A stretch of 64,000 nucleotides of DNA, taken from assembly GCA_934635225.1 (NCBI GenBank), contig CAKTYZ010000003.1, forward strand, positions 124,001 to 188,000. The letters run 5' to 3'. The stretch is from an uncultured Kiritimatiellota bacterium (GTDB lineage Bacteria; Verrucomicrobiota; Kiritimatiellia; RFP12; UBA1067). This document shows positions 25,693 to 34,579 of the stretch, in pieces. A program made the position numbers and the translations under genes. How positions within the stretch are numbered: position 1 is the stretch's first letter; every line of letters begins with the position of its first letter. Below the pieces are notes generated by a model. It did no database searches, was not told where the DNA came from, and saw only the letters and a program-made list of their open reading frames with translations.

Positions 25693-27207
25693 TCAATCAG
25701 GCATGCGCTTGACAAGAGGACGGTCAAGCATGCGTTCGTAGAGTTTGATGTATTCCTTCGCACACGTCTCGTGATTGAAGCGCGCCAGCGATTCCGTCAT
25801 GATACGCGCGATTTCGCGTTCGCGGACCTCCTGCGGGCGGTGGAAGAAGTCCATCGCCTGATCCATCGCCCAGAAAAGCCCGTTCGAGTCGTAGGTGTCA
25901 AAGAGAAAGCCGTTACCGCGCGCATTCTCAACATCCAGCGCCTCAACGGTATCGTGCAACCCACCCGTGTTGTGCGCCACGGCGAGAGACCCGTAAATCG
26001 GCGCTTGCATCTGAGGCAGGCCGCACGGCTCGAACAGAGACGGCATGAGCGTAAAGTCACTCGCCGCAAAACCAAGTTGAGAAAGACGCCCGTCGAAGTT
26101 GCTGACCGCCAAGCGCGACTGAATCTGATGGAAAGCACGAATGTCCCAGAACGGCTGCTGATACGGACCATTGGCGATGACCGCGATCTGCGCGTCCGGA
26201 TGCTTGTCCAGGAAGCGGAAGGTAATGTCCGTCAAGAGCTGAGGCCCCTTTTGAATGGGATCCAGACGGCTCGGCCAGAAGAAGAGAGCCCGGTCGGCGT
26301 TCTCTTCCAGTCCCAGCGCGTGCTGAAGAGCAAGCTTGTTCTGTCGCTTCGCCTCGCGATGGTCTGACGGCCCGTATTTGAACGGTATCTTGTCGTCAAT
26401 CGCGGGATTGTCCGCCGCATCCGGCGCGTTCAGGATGCCTTCCGCACAACCCGCATAGTACTTGCTGCGAATCTCATTGCGAATCGAATCCGGAATGAAC
26501 GAATGCCAGCCGTTGACAATCTCCGTAAGAAAAGTCGGCGAGACCGTGTTGATGAAGTGCGCGGCAAAGCACCCAGACGCCTGAAGGTCAATCGGGTTGT
26601 TGTTGCGCGACTCCTCGTAGTTGTATGGCGGATAGGCGTAATAGAGGTTTGTCCAGAACTCAGCCGCGTCAATGCCCGCGTCCTCGACGCGCGCAAGGCT
26701 CAGTTTCTGCGTGTGGATGTTGTGGACGGTGAAAAGGCAGGGGATGCCCATCCGGCGCGCAGCGGCTGGGACGAGCCCTGTCATCCAGTCATTGCAGTGG
26801 ATGAGGTCAGGCTGGACATGAGGGATGATGTTGTTGATCACCTCGCGCTGAAAGGCAAGGGCCAGCTTCACGTTCCCGTCGCCTCGGTCATAGACCGTGT
26901 CGCGGTAGTAGAAGCAGCGATCCTCGGCAAGGTGTATGCGCTCGTCGGACAGGTGGCTCTTGTACTTGCGAAGTTCATCCGCAACGAGCTGGGCCGTCTC
27001 GACATGGAACATCCGCCGATAGTGCGGCAAGGCGACATGGACATCCGCACCAAGTCCGTAGAGAGCCTGGACGAGCGAAGCGGAAACGTCCGCCATGCCG
27101 CCGGCTTTCGCCGACATCTTTCCCGCGAGGTTGCCCATGCCCTCCGGAAGATAGGTAATCTCCGGCGTGACAATCAGGATTCGCGGGTTCTTCTTCGCTC
27201 GTGCCAT
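25693..27207 (-). CDS. glgA: glycogen synthase (GT5)
   Basis: 504 aa from ATG 27207 (AAAGGG 6 nt upstream); the longer frame to 27351 runs into the preceding gene. N-terminal domain: ILIVTPEITYLPEGMG, AKAGGMADVSASL (the KxGGL-like ADP-glucose site, here KAGGM), PDLIHCNDWMTGL, FTVHNIH. C-terminal domain: SRLDPIQKGPQLL, LMPSLFEPCGLPQMQAPIYG and HNTGGLHDTV. It elongates glycogen from ADP-glucose, or UDP-glucose in some lineages. Together with glgP at 34580-37036 it gives glycogen synthesis and breakdown. Confidence 0.9.
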   Translation of the reverse strand: MARAKKNPRILIVTPEITYLPEGMGNLAGKMSAKAGGMADVSASLVQALYGLGADVHVALPHYRRMFHVETAQLVADELRKYKSHLSDERIHLAEDRCFYYRDTVYDRGDGNVKLALAFQREVINNIIPHVQPDLIHCNDWMTGLVPAAARRMGIPCLFTVHNIHTQKLSLARVEDAGIDAAEFWTNLYYAYPPYNYEESRNNNPIDLQASGCFAAHFINTVSPTFLTEIVNGWHSFIPDSIRNEIRSKYYAGCAEGILNAPDAADNPAIDDKIPFKYGPSDHREAKRQNKLALQHALGLEENADRALFFWPSRLDPIQKGPQLLTDITFRFLDKHPDAQIAVIANGPYQQPFWDIRAFHQIQSRLAVSNFDGRLSQLGFAASDFTLMPSLFEPCGLPQMQAPIYGSLAVAHNTGGLHDTVEALDVENARGNGFLFDTYDSNGLFWAMDQAMDFFHRPQEVREREIARIMTESLARFNHETCAKEYIKLYERMLDRPLVKRMPD

Positions 27208-27227
27208 GTCTGCCCTTTCTTTGTTCG

Positions 27228-28931
27228 TCAGCCGATCGTCGCGAGGACCTGCCCTTTCTGGACGGGCTTGCCGTGTTCGACAAGGAAGGTGATCTTGCCG
27301 GCTGCCGAGGCCTTGATCGGATTGAAGAGCTTCATCGCCTCGACGACGCAAACCGCATCCCCCGCCTTCACGGACGCGCCATCCGTCGCCATCTGCGGCT
27401 TGCCCGGCGCATCGCTACGGTAAAAAGTGCCGTTCAGCGGCGCGAGAAGCGGCGTGCCCGAGACGGACTCGCGAGCCGCTCCCGAAACCGCATGCGACCG
27501 TTGGGGCGTCTTCTCATCGACTCCACCTGAATCTGTCGCCTTTTTCTCCTCTTCATCCGCCGGAATCGGTCCGCCCTCCTTGCGCCACTTGAAATAGCCG
27601 AGGGCGACTTCCGGAAAGAGCGCGTAAGAGAGGATGTCCTCTTCAGCTTGAATCGTATTCGGAGGCAGTTCGTTCGCCGCCGAGACAAGACCCGGCTTCA
27701 GCAGGTCTGCCGGGCGGCAGTCAATGGGCTTCAGCTTGCCGATCAGCTTCTTCCGGAGCTTCGGATCAATCGGCGCCGGCGTCTCGCCATAGTAGCCCGC
27801 CGCATAGCGCTTCGTCTCGTCCGTGACCATCGAATAGCGCTTGCCGGAGAGGACATTCAAGACCGACTGCACGCCGACGATCTGCGAAGTCGGCGTGACG
27901 AGCGGCGGATAACCGAGATCGGCACGCGTTTTCGGCAACTCCTCCAGCACTTCGTCGAGGCGGTCGAGAGCGTCCTGCTGGGCGAGCTGCGAACGGAGGT
28001 TCGAGATCATGCCGCCCGGTATCGCGTGGACCAGCACGCCCGCATCAACTGGCTCGACCTTCGACGAACTCATTGGCTGGCGCCTCTTCTTCAGCTCCTT
28101 GAAGTAGGCGTTGATCTTCGTCAGCGCCGCACGGTCAAGGCCGCAGTCAAAGCCTTCCGACTCGAGAATCGAGACGACGGACTCCGTCGGCGGCTGGGAC
28201 GAGAACGACGAAAGCGTCGATATCGCGCAGTCGAAACAGCCCGCACCCGCCTCGGCGGCCGCCATGTACATAGCGGCCGCCATGCCGCTCGTCATGTGCG
28301 AATGGACCTGAATCGGCATCTTGGGCATCGCCTTCTTCAGCGCGGCAACGAGTTCACGTGCGGCACCCGGCGTGAGGATGCCCGCCATGTCCTTGATCGC
28401 GAGCGAGTCTATGCCCATCGCCTCTTGGCGCTTGGCGAGCTTCACGTAGTTCGCGACCGTGTGGACAGGCGACGTCGTGTAGCAAATCGTACCCTGCGCG
28501 TGACCGCCGTACTTCTTGACGCAACGGATAGCCGTCTCAAGGTTGCGCGGATCGTTGAGCGCGTCAAAGACACGGAAAATGTCCATCCCGTTCTCACAGG
28601 CCAGCGCCGTGAAACGCTCGACGATGTCATCGGGATAGTGCTTGTAGCCGAGGATGTTCTGCCCGCGGAAAAGCATCTGAAGAGGCGTCTTCTTGCAGAC
28701 CTTCTTGATTTCGCGCAAACGCTGCCACGGATTCTCGCGCAAGAAGCGCATGCACACGTCGAACGTCGCGCCGCCCCAACACTCAAGCGAGTAGAAGCCG
28801 GCATTGTCCATCGTTTCGGCGATCTTCAGAATGTCGTCCGTCCGCATCCGCGTCGCCCAAAGGGACTGGTGCGCGTCACGAAGCGTTGTATCTGTGATGC
28901 GAATGTGATTCTTCGTCTTCATATTCATCAT
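27228..28931 (-). CDS. oxaloacetate decarboxylase alpha / pyruvate carboxylase subunit B (carboxyltransferase + biotin carrier)
   Basis: 567 aa. The carboxyltransferase TIM barrel begins ITDTTLRDAHQSLWATRMRT; it has SLECWGGATFDVCMRFL, LFRGQNILGY, SLAIKDMAGILTP and HSHMTSG. The conserved carboxyltransferase domain continues with PGGMISNLRSQL. A Pro/Ser-rich linker leads to a biotinyl domain with biotinylated Lys in VVEAMKLFN. It transfers CO2 between biotin and pyruvate/oxaloacetate. Sodium-pump beta/gamma subunits or a biotin carboxylase subunit are not in the window, so PycB and OadA cannot be told apart. TGATATAAT lies 7 nt before ATG 28931. Confidence 0.9.
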   Translation of the reverse strand: MMNMKTKNHIRITDTTLRDAHQSLWATRMRTDDILKIAETMDNAGFYSLECWGGATFDVCMRFLRENPWQRLREIKKVCKKTPLQMLFRGQNILGYKHYPDDIVERFTALACENGMDIFRVFDALNDPRNLETAIRCVKKYGGHAQGTICYTTSPVHTVANYVKLAKRQEAMGIDSLAIKDMAGILTPGAARELVAALKKAMPKMPIQVHSHMTSGMAAAMYMAAAEAGAGCFDCAISTLSSFSSQPPTESVVSILESEGFDCGLDRAALTKINAYFKELKKRRQPMSSSKVEPVDAGVLVHAIPGGMISNLRSQLAQQDALDRLDEVLEELPKTRADLGYPPLVTPTSQIVGVQSVLNVLSGKRYSMVTDETKRYAAGYYGETPAPIDPKLRKKLIGKLKPIDCRPADLLKPGLVSAANELPPNTIQAEEDILSYALFPEVALGYFKWRKEGGPIPADEEEKKATDSGGVDEKTPQRSHAVSGAARESVSGTPLLAPLNGTFYRSDAPGKPQMATDGASVKAGDAVCVVEAMKLFNPIKASAAGKITFLVEHGKPVQKGQVLATIG

Positions 28932-28938
28932 GTCGCTT

Positions 28939-28947
28939 ATTATATCA
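28939..28947 (-). promoter_or_regulatory. extended -10 (TGATATAAT) of the carboxyltransferase gene, leaderless geometry
   Basis: TATAAT at 28944-28939, exactly 7 nt before ATG 28931; no Shine-Dalgarno. Confidence 0.65.
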
Positions 28948-28964
28948 CATTTTGGGACCGACTG

Positions 28965-30248
28965 TCAGTCCTCACGCCACTTAAGGTAGCGGACCGTCTT
29001 GTCCTTCACATAGCATTCGCAGTTGACCTCATGCTTCATGCCCATTGACTCGGAGATGATCTTCATCTTGAAGACGGTATTCTCGTCCGCCGTGTAGCAA
29101 AGATACTGGTTGGCGTCCGAACCGATTTCGACGTTCGCGTTGTCTGAAACGCGCTTGCAGAGGTCTTGCCAGTCTTTATAAGGCCACCAGTCTCGCGTCT
29201 CGTCCACATTGCCGTCATCCGGCATGACCGTGCGCGTCTCAACGATGGCCCGCGCGATCTCTTCTGACTCCCCCGTGTCGCCGTCGTTCGTCGCGTCCTC
29301 GTTAAAGACGCCTGGAACGGTCAGAAGCTGTTCGACCGTGCAATCGTTCACGTTGACCTTCGCGCTGCCGGACGTGCCGAAGACATTGACGATGCCTTTG
29401 AGGCGCGGATTCTCCTCCGACTCGTCCTCGTCCGGATACAGCAACCCGCCCGTCAGGACCGCAGGGAAGTCGCGGAACCCTCTCACTGAGGCAAGTTCCT
29501 TGATGTCCGGAATGGACCCATTGCGCGGACGACGACGCTCCTCCTTTGCGGCGTTTCGTGCCGCTTTTCCGTGCGCCGCATCCTCTGTCCGCTCGTCCGC
29601 CTCCGCATACCATGCTGACTCGGCGCCATCATCTTCCTCCGGGCGACAGTCTGACAAAGGTCCTTTCGATACCGTGTCATCCTCGTCGCGCCAGTCATTC
29701 CAACTGGCGATCAGGAGGTTCATAAGGTTGTGCCGCTTCATGCCGCGTCCGTCAGCCTCCTTGACGTCAACCTCCAGATCCTCGTCAATTCCGGCGGACT
29801 TCAGGATCATCTGCCAACGCAACGCGTAGTTCTTGTCGCCTCCCGAATAAAGTTCATTGATGTTGATGCCATTCTCGCTGCCTGAGTTCGCGAGCTGGAT
29901 TTCGACCGTGACCGTGCCCGACGATTCGTCTTCCTCGTCCAGCAGGATCGGCCCGATCGTGCACTTTGACTCGAATTTGAGGGACCGCTTTTCCAAGTAA
30001 AACCGATCCTCCTCGTCCAGTTCCTTCGCGTTTTCGTTCTCACTCCATTCCTTCGCCTCCGAAAAGCCCAGCAAGACAACCTCGCCCAGAATGCGTCCGG
30101 GTTCCACCAGCCGCGTCACGCGATTGCGCTCGCGGACATAGACGTTAATGCCCGCCTGCTGATGCGCTTCAAAGGCGAACGAGAACACCATGACCGACAG
30201 TACGGCGATGATCCAAAGCGCAACGATCAATGCGCTGCCGCGTCTCAT
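28965..30248 (-). CDS. gspK: type II secretion minor pseudopilin GspK-like protein
   Basis: 427 aa. N-terminus MRRGSALIVALWIIAVLSVMV is the GspK-type prepilin start. The Cys-poor globular domain contains paired helix-hairpin-helix blocks typical of GspK (DIKELASVRGFRDFPAV; KVNVNDCTVEQLLTVPGV). A long acidic, low-complexity insert (~residues 190-250) is unusual. It forms the tip of the T2SS pseudopilus with GspI and GspJ. Start overlaps gspJ by 4 bp. Confidence 0.8.
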   Translation of the reverse strand: MRRGSALIVALWIIAVLSVMVFSFAFEAHQQAGINVYVRERNRVTRLVEPGRILGEVVLLGFSEAKEWSENENAKELDEEDRFYLEKRSLKFESKCTIGPILLDEEDESSGTVTVEIQLANSGSENGININELYSGGDKNYALRWQMILKSAGIDEDLEVDVKEADGRGMKRHNLMNLLIASWNDWRDEDDTVSKGPLSDCRPEEDDGAESAWYAEADERTEDAAHGKAARNAAKEERRRPRNGSIPDIKELASVRGFRDFPAVLTGGLLYPDEDESEENPRLKGIVNVFGTSGSAKVNVNDCTVEQLLTVPGVFNEDATNDGDTGESEEIARAIVETRTVMPDDGNVDETRDWWPYKDWQDLCKRVSDNANVEIGSDANQYLCYTADENTVFKMKIISESMGMKHEVNCECYVKDKTVRYLKWRED

Positions 30249-31081
30249 TTCTTCTTCTCTCCCTTCTTGTCATCGCCGCCCGGCGGCGTCGCGCCATCCA
30301 GCGACTGCTCGTGAATCGGGATGCGAACAATGCGGACCATCGGCGCACGGTCCGTTCGTGAACGGAAGTTCTCGTCCGGCTTCTCGATATGGAACGTCAA
30401 CTCGACCTTGTAGGGGACGGCATTCGATTCGGAGAACTCGTCCTTGAAGTTGCGCTTGTCGTTCTCGCCTTCGTTCTTCGCCGAACCACTCGCCTCCTCC
30501 GCCTTCGCCAAAACGCGGCAGTTGAAGCCCGAGACGCCGTCCGCGATGAGAATCGGCTGATAAAGTTCGACATTGCCGAAGGTATAGTCCGTGTCATCGG
30601 CATCGTCCTTCGGGATGAGCGCGGCATCTCCGCAGAGACGTGCGTAGAGTCCCGTCCTCTGAATCGGCTCGGCGTAGTCGTTGTTTCCCTCTTCGAGAAC
30701 CATCACCTGCACGCGATGCACCGTGTCGGCAAGCGCGTTCTTCGTGCCGACAATCGCCGGCCCCGTCTTTGACCACGTGATCACGTCCGAGCGGTCCGGG
30801 CTCTCGCCCTTGCCGCGATCCTCCAGCACGAAGCCATAGTCGGCGTTCTGCTTGCCGTCGTGCGGATAATGCATCGAGCGCAGCCCCGCGATGACTTGGT
30901 TCAACGCATAGTCCGTGCGCTGCATCTTGTCCAGATAGTCCGCCGAGACCTGCCAGCCGCGCGAGACGGATTGGAATGTCATGACGCTCAATGCCGTAAG
31001 AACGCCCACCAAGAGCGTCGCCAGCAGCATCTCGATGAGCGTAAAGCCCCAACGGCTCGACTTGATCGACTTATTCCCCAT
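30245..31081 (-). CDS. gspJ: type II secretion minor pseudopilin GspJ-like protein
   Basis: 278 aa from ATG 31081. The prepilin signal WGFTLIEMLLATLLVGVLTALS has Gly-Phe at the cleavage site and Glu5. The globular part is consistent with GspJ by position and size; it ends in a Lys/Gly-rich tail. The frame stays open upstream to 31414 but that part is repeat sequence, not protein. A TGCTATACT -10 lies 7 nt before the ATG. Together this shows that gspJK have their own promoter although gspHI lie 480 bp upstream. Confidence 0.78.
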   Translation of the reverse strand: MGNKSIKSSRWGFTLIEMLLATLLVGVLTALSVMTFQSVSRGWQVSADYLDKMQRTDYALNQVIAGLRSMHYPHDGKQNADYGFVLEDRGKGESPDRSDVITWSKTGPAIVGTKNALADTVHRVQVMVLEEGNNDYAEPIQRTGLYARLCGDAALIPKDDADDTDYTFGNVELYQPILIADGVSGFNCRVLAKAEEASGSAKNEGENDKRNFKDEFSESNAVPYKVELTFHIEKPDENFRSRTDRAPMVRIVRIPIHEQSLDGATPPGGDDKKGEKKK

Positions 31082-31088
31082 GAGGGAT

Positions 31089-31097
31089 AGTATAGCA
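31089..31097 (-). promoter_or_regulatory. extended -10 (TGCTATACT) of gspJ, leaderless geometry
   Basis: TATACT at 31094-31089, exactly 7 nt before ATG 31081. Confidence 0.6.
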
Positions 31098-31142
31098 AAA
31101 AGGCCATTACCCCATCCAGTCGGCGGAGATGGCCGCTCCGGA

Positions 31143-31350
31143 CCGAAAATGGTAATATCTAACGGGTCAGCAAAGAAGAGAGACCGGCCAGGGGGCTCAA
31201 CCAAAGAAGAAAAGCGAACAACGCCACCCCATAGATGCCGGGGACGCCCTTGAACGGATGCGTCAACCGATGCGGATGGATGAGCCACCCCCATGCGGAT
31301 GGGTGAGGTACCCCCATGCGGATGGGTGAGCCACCCCCATGGGGGCATGG
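31143..31350 (-). repeat. dispersed intergenic repeat, copy A, with 23-bp internal tandem units
   Basis: Shares with 40702-40885 the head AAATGGTAATATCTAACGGG + TCAGCAAAG, then ACGCCACCCCAT-GATGCCGGGGACG and ACGGATGCGTCAACCGATGC. It then has tandem ~23-bp units starting ATGCGGATGG (about three here). It ends 46 bp upstream of the gspJ -10. Open frames through it on the minus strand end LLTR in both copies but look accidental. Confidence 0.75.
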
Positions 31351-31368
31351 CAGAGGAAGCATGCCATA

Positions 31369-31502
31369 GACAAGGCACCCGACGATCCGAGCTCGGCCAT
31401 CTCGAGATGGACACCGTCGTCGGTTCAGGCGGGCTGCTGGCCCTTCTCGACCGCCGCGAGGCGGCCTCGCATCGCGCAGACGGCCTCAGGAAGGCCCTTT
31501 GA
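31369..31502 (+). pseudogene. IS30-family transposase fragment
   Basis: A plus-strand frame reads RSELGHLEMDTVVGSGG then LLALLDRR, resembling the (W)GHWEGDTVVG...LVTLVERK block around the first catalytic Asp of IS30 transposases. It stops soon after; no other transposase parts or ends are visible. A G11 run follows at about 31523. Confidence 0.5.
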
Positions 31503-31562
31503 GACGTTAGCTAAAAAGCAGGGGGGGGGGGTAAGAATCTTGAGTGCGCGTGCGCAGACAAT

Positions 31563-32018
31563 TCAACGCACCGGCTTGCGCCAGAGCGTGACATAGCTCT
31601 CCTGCTCCTTCTTGCCGCGTCCCTGCCCGCGCATGCCCCACGTGACCGTGATTCGCACGCGATGGAGGTTGTTCATGCGCTTGACGTCGTCATCTGACGG
31701 GTTCCTGTCGAGGTTCTCCCGCTCCCACGTGAACCCATGGAATTTCTCCTGCTGTTCGCGCGTCAATCGTTCGTCGGAGACGAGACCCCATAATTCCGTG
31801 GCGCGCGTCTCGCGAACATCGAGATCGCCCTCCTCCTTGACATCTTCAAGAGGATACGCCATCTCGCCAAGGTCCATCACCTCCTGTGCCGTCTCCAATT
31901 CAGTCTGCGAAAGCATCATCTTCTGAGACTGCGACATCGACATGAGAATGCCCGTCAGGCCAAATCCGAGAAGAATCGCCGCCAACAGGACTTCCAACAG
32001 CGTAAAGCCCGGCTTCAT
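31563..32018 (-). CDS. gspI: type II secretion minor pseudopilin GspI-like protein
   Basis: 151 aa. Prepilin start MKPGFTLLEVLLAAILLGFG with Gly-Phe cleavage site and Glu5. A short globular domain ends with ITVTWGMRGQGRGKKEQESYV, where GspI proteins usually carry the V(T)VxW strand. Overlaps gspH by 4 bp. Separated from gspJ by the repeat/IS30 debris. Confidence 0.75.
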   Translation of the reverse strand: MKPGFTLLEVLLAAILLGFGLTGILMSMSQSQKMMLSQTELETAQEVMDLGEMAYPLEDVKEEGDLDVRETRATELWGLVSDERLTREQQEKFHGFTWERENLDRNPSDDDVKRMNNLHRVRITVTWGMRGQGRGKKEQESYVTLWRKPVR

Positions 32019-32806
32019 TCGTCATCCTCCCGTCCATCGCCCGAAAGGACCTTCGCCGCGCCGAACCGGTCAATGCGAATGGAAAGTCCGCTCTCCGGCG
32101 TCTGGCCATCTGCATAAACCCAGACCTGATGTGGATCGACGCGCCCGTTCGTCTCCCAGACGACGGACACCGGTTCCTGCCGTTCCTCGGTCTTCGCATC
32201 CTTCGGGTCCACAGACTCTTTTGCGTCGGATGTTCCGGACTTGTCCGACGAGGCCTTCGCCTCTTTGTATTTTCCCAGCAGATAATCTACGTTTGAGAAA
32301 ACCGAGAGACGAGGCTTTCGCGTCTCGCCCGACCACGTCGATTCATCATCATTCAGCACGACCTTCAGACGCATGCCTTTGACGACATCTTCCTTGATGG
32401 GCGCAAACAGGACGTCTTGGACAAGGGAGCCTCCATCATCCGCTTTCTCGGCAGGATCGGTCTCGGCCGACTTGGGCATCGGCAACGAATCACCAGCCAA
32501 TGTCCGGATTTTGCTGCGCTCAACCTCGTCCGCAAAAAGCTTGGCGGACGTCATCTCTATCTTCGCCAACGACTCGCCATCGACCTCTTCGGTCGAATAG
32601 GTGATGATGACAGGCTTCTGCGAGACGAGCGCCTGCGAACGCGCATGGCGAATCGCGGCAAAGATGTCGCGCGTCGCCCCTTTGACGCGCGCGGCACCCT
32701 GTCCCGCGCGGACGCTGACGACGCCAACACCGGCCATCGCGCAGATGATCGCGACAATCACCAGCAGTTCAATGAGCGTAAAGCCATGTCCTGCCCGCCG
32801 GGTCAC
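32015..32806 (-). CDS. gspH: type II secretion pseudopilin GspH-like protein
   Basis: 263 aa from GTG 32806, chosen because it lies 13 bp after the proS stop, next to GGCGG. The prepilin motif GHGFTLIELLVIVAIICAMAG follows directly. The GspH pattern continues with ATRDIFAAIRHARSQALVSQKPV. The middle is longer and more acidic/Lys-rich than usual. First of the pseudopilin genes after proS. Confidence 0.75.
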   Translation of the reverse strand: MTRRAGHGFTLIELLVIVAIICAMAGVGVVSVRAGQGAARVKGATRDIFAAIRHARSQALVSQKPVIITYSTEEVDGESLAKIEMTSAKLFADEVERSKIRTLAGDSLPMPKSAETDPAEKADDGGSLVQDVLFAPIKEDVVKGMRLKVVLNDDESTWSGETRKPRLSVFSNVDYLLGKYKEAKASSDKSGTSDAKESVDPKDAKTEERQEPVSVVWETNGRVDPHQVWVYADGQTPESGLSIRIDRFGAAKVLSGDGREDDE

Positions 32807-32819
32807 AAGTTCGCCGCCT

Positions 32820-34535
32820 TTAGTCGAGCGCAGCGAGGATTGCCGCGACGGCCTCACCCGCCGGAACAACCTTCGTCTGTGACTTGTCCTGATCACGGCG
32901 CTTCACTTCGACGCCACCGTTCGCGAGACCCTTCGCGCCCACGACAACGCGCACGGGGAAGCCTATAAGATCCGCGTCCTTGAACTTGACGCCCGGACGT
33001 TCGGCGCGGTCATCGACAATCACGTCAACGCCCTTCGCCTCCAACGCGGCCTCCAGCTCGTCCGCAACCTGCGTGACCTCGGGCTTGTCCGGGTCAAGGT
33101 TCTCGACGACGACCCGATACGGCGCGACGGACGCCGGCCAGACGATGCCGTCGGCATCGTGGCACTGCTCAATGACGGCTTGCACGGTGCGGCTCACGCC
33201 AATGCCATAGCACCCCATCACCATGACCTTCTCCTGAAGTTCCGCGTTCTTGAACGTCGCCTTGAACGCATCCGTATATTTCGTGCCGAGCTTGAAGACG
33301 TGACCGACTTCAATGCCGCGTCTGATGACCATCGGCTTGCCGCAGGTTGCGCAGATGTCACCGTCGCGGACGATGACGAGATCGGCATAGTCTTCTGCTG
33401 CAATCGCGCAGTCACGGTCCAGATCGACATTCTTGATGTGGTGATCGTCTTTGTTCGCGCCGACAATGACGCCCTTCGCGCCCTTCAGCTCCTGATCGCA
33501 GACAATGCGGAGGGACGCGTCTGCCGGCTTTACCGGACCGACCGAACCCGCGTTCGCGCCCGATGCCTTGAGAACCGTCTCATAGTCCGCCAACTCGACC
33601 TTTTTCGCGTTGAGGAAATGACGAAGCTTGACCTCGTTCACATCACGATCGCCGGGAACGCAGACCATGACGGGCTTTCCGTCCGCCGAATAGACGAGAG
33701 ACTTCACGAACGCCGAGCCGGGAACGCCCATGAACGCCGAGACCTCGTCGATCGTCTTCGCGCCTGGAGTCGGAAGGACTTCCAACGGTCCGCACGCCGC
33801 GTCCGTGCGCGACAAGACCTTGCGCCCCGCTTTCTCAAGATTCGCCGCATAGCCGCAGGCTTCGCAAAACGCAATGCCGTCTTCGCCCGCATCGGCGAGA
33901 ACATGGAACTCATGCGAGAACTTGCCGCCGATGTCGCCCGTATCGGCCTCGACCGGATGCGCCTTCAGCCCGCAACGCGCAAAGACGCGCTTGTAGGCCT
34001 CGAACATCGCCATGTAACTCGCGTCCGCAGCCTCCAGCGAGGTGTCGAACGAATAGGCGTCCTTCATCAGGAACTCCTTCGATCGCATAAGCCCGAAGCG
34101 CGGACGGATCTCGTCGCGGAACTTCCACTGGATCTGGTACACCGTGACGGGAAGCTGGCGGTAGGACGAGACGATGCCGTTGACGACATCCGTCACCACC
34201 TCCTCCGCCGTCGGCGAAAGGGCGTAGTCATGAGCCGCGCGGTCTTTGAGCCGGAACATGCCCGGGCCCATTGAGACCCAACGTCCGGACGTCTGCCAAA
34301 GTTCAGCGGGCTGAAGGATCGGCATCACGATTTCCTGCGCACCTGCGCGGTCCATCTCCTCGCGGACGATGTTCGCGACCTTGTTGAGAACGCGCATGCC
34401 AAGCGGCAGATAGGTGTAGAGACCGCCGGCGACCTTCTTCATGAGGCCCGCACGAATCATCAGCTTGTGAGAGTCAATTTCGGCGTCACCGGGGTTCTCC
34501 CGGAGCGTCTGGATGAGTGATTTAGTCCATTTCAT
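32820..34535 (-). CDS. proS: prolyl-tRNA synthetase
   Basis: 571 aa, the usual length of bacterial-type ProRS. Class II motif 1 region VANIVREEMDRAGAQEIVMP, motif 2 FRDEIRPRFGLMRSKEFLMKDAYSF, the INS editing domain (~residues 220-400, AACGPLEVLPTPGAKTIDEV onward), motif 3 CYGIGVSRTVQAVIEQ and the anticodon-binding domain ending EAVAAILAALD. Charges tRNA-Pro. Followed by gspH after 13 bp, so a shared transcript is likely. Confidence 0.96.
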   Translation of the reverse strand: MKWTKSLIQTLRENPGDAEIDSHKLMIRAGLMKKVAGGLYTYLPLGMRVLNKVANIVREEMDRAGAQEIVMPILQPAELWQTSGRWVSMGPGMFRLKDRAAHDYALSPTAEEVVTDVVNGIVSSYRQLPVTVYQIQWKFRDEIRPRFGLMRSKEFLMKDAYSFDTSLEAADASYMAMFEAYKRVFARCGLKAHPVEADTGDIGGKFSHEFHVLADAGEDGIAFCEACGYAANLEKAGRKVLSRTDAACGPLEVLPTPGAKTIDEVSAFMGVPGSAFVKSLVYSADGKPVMVCVPGDRDVNEVKLRHFLNAKKVELADYETVLKASGANAGSVGPVKPADASLRIVCDQELKGAKGVIVGANKDDHHIKNVDLDRDCAIAAEDYADLVIVRDGDICATCGKPMVIRRGIEVGHVFKLGTKYTDAFKATFKNAELQEKVMVMGCYGIGVSRTVQAVIEQCHDADGIVWPASVAPYRVVVENLDPDKPEVTQVADELEAALEAKGVDVIVDDRAERPGVKFKDADLIGFPVRVVVGAKGLANGGVEVKRRDQDKSQTKVVPAGEAVAAILAALD

Positions 34536-34579
34536 GGGAAAATAATCGGATAAGTCGAATGCTTTGATTGATAGCCGAA

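Noticed and set aside
31261..31345. CRISPR array from the 23-bp ATGCGGATGG units
   Set aside because: Units are directly adjacent without unique spacers, too short, and no cas genes are present.
31159..31362. Small minus-strand proteins ending LLTR in both repeat copies
   Set aside because: They translate the dispersed repeat and its 23-bp units; starts differ and no ribosome-binding site is present.
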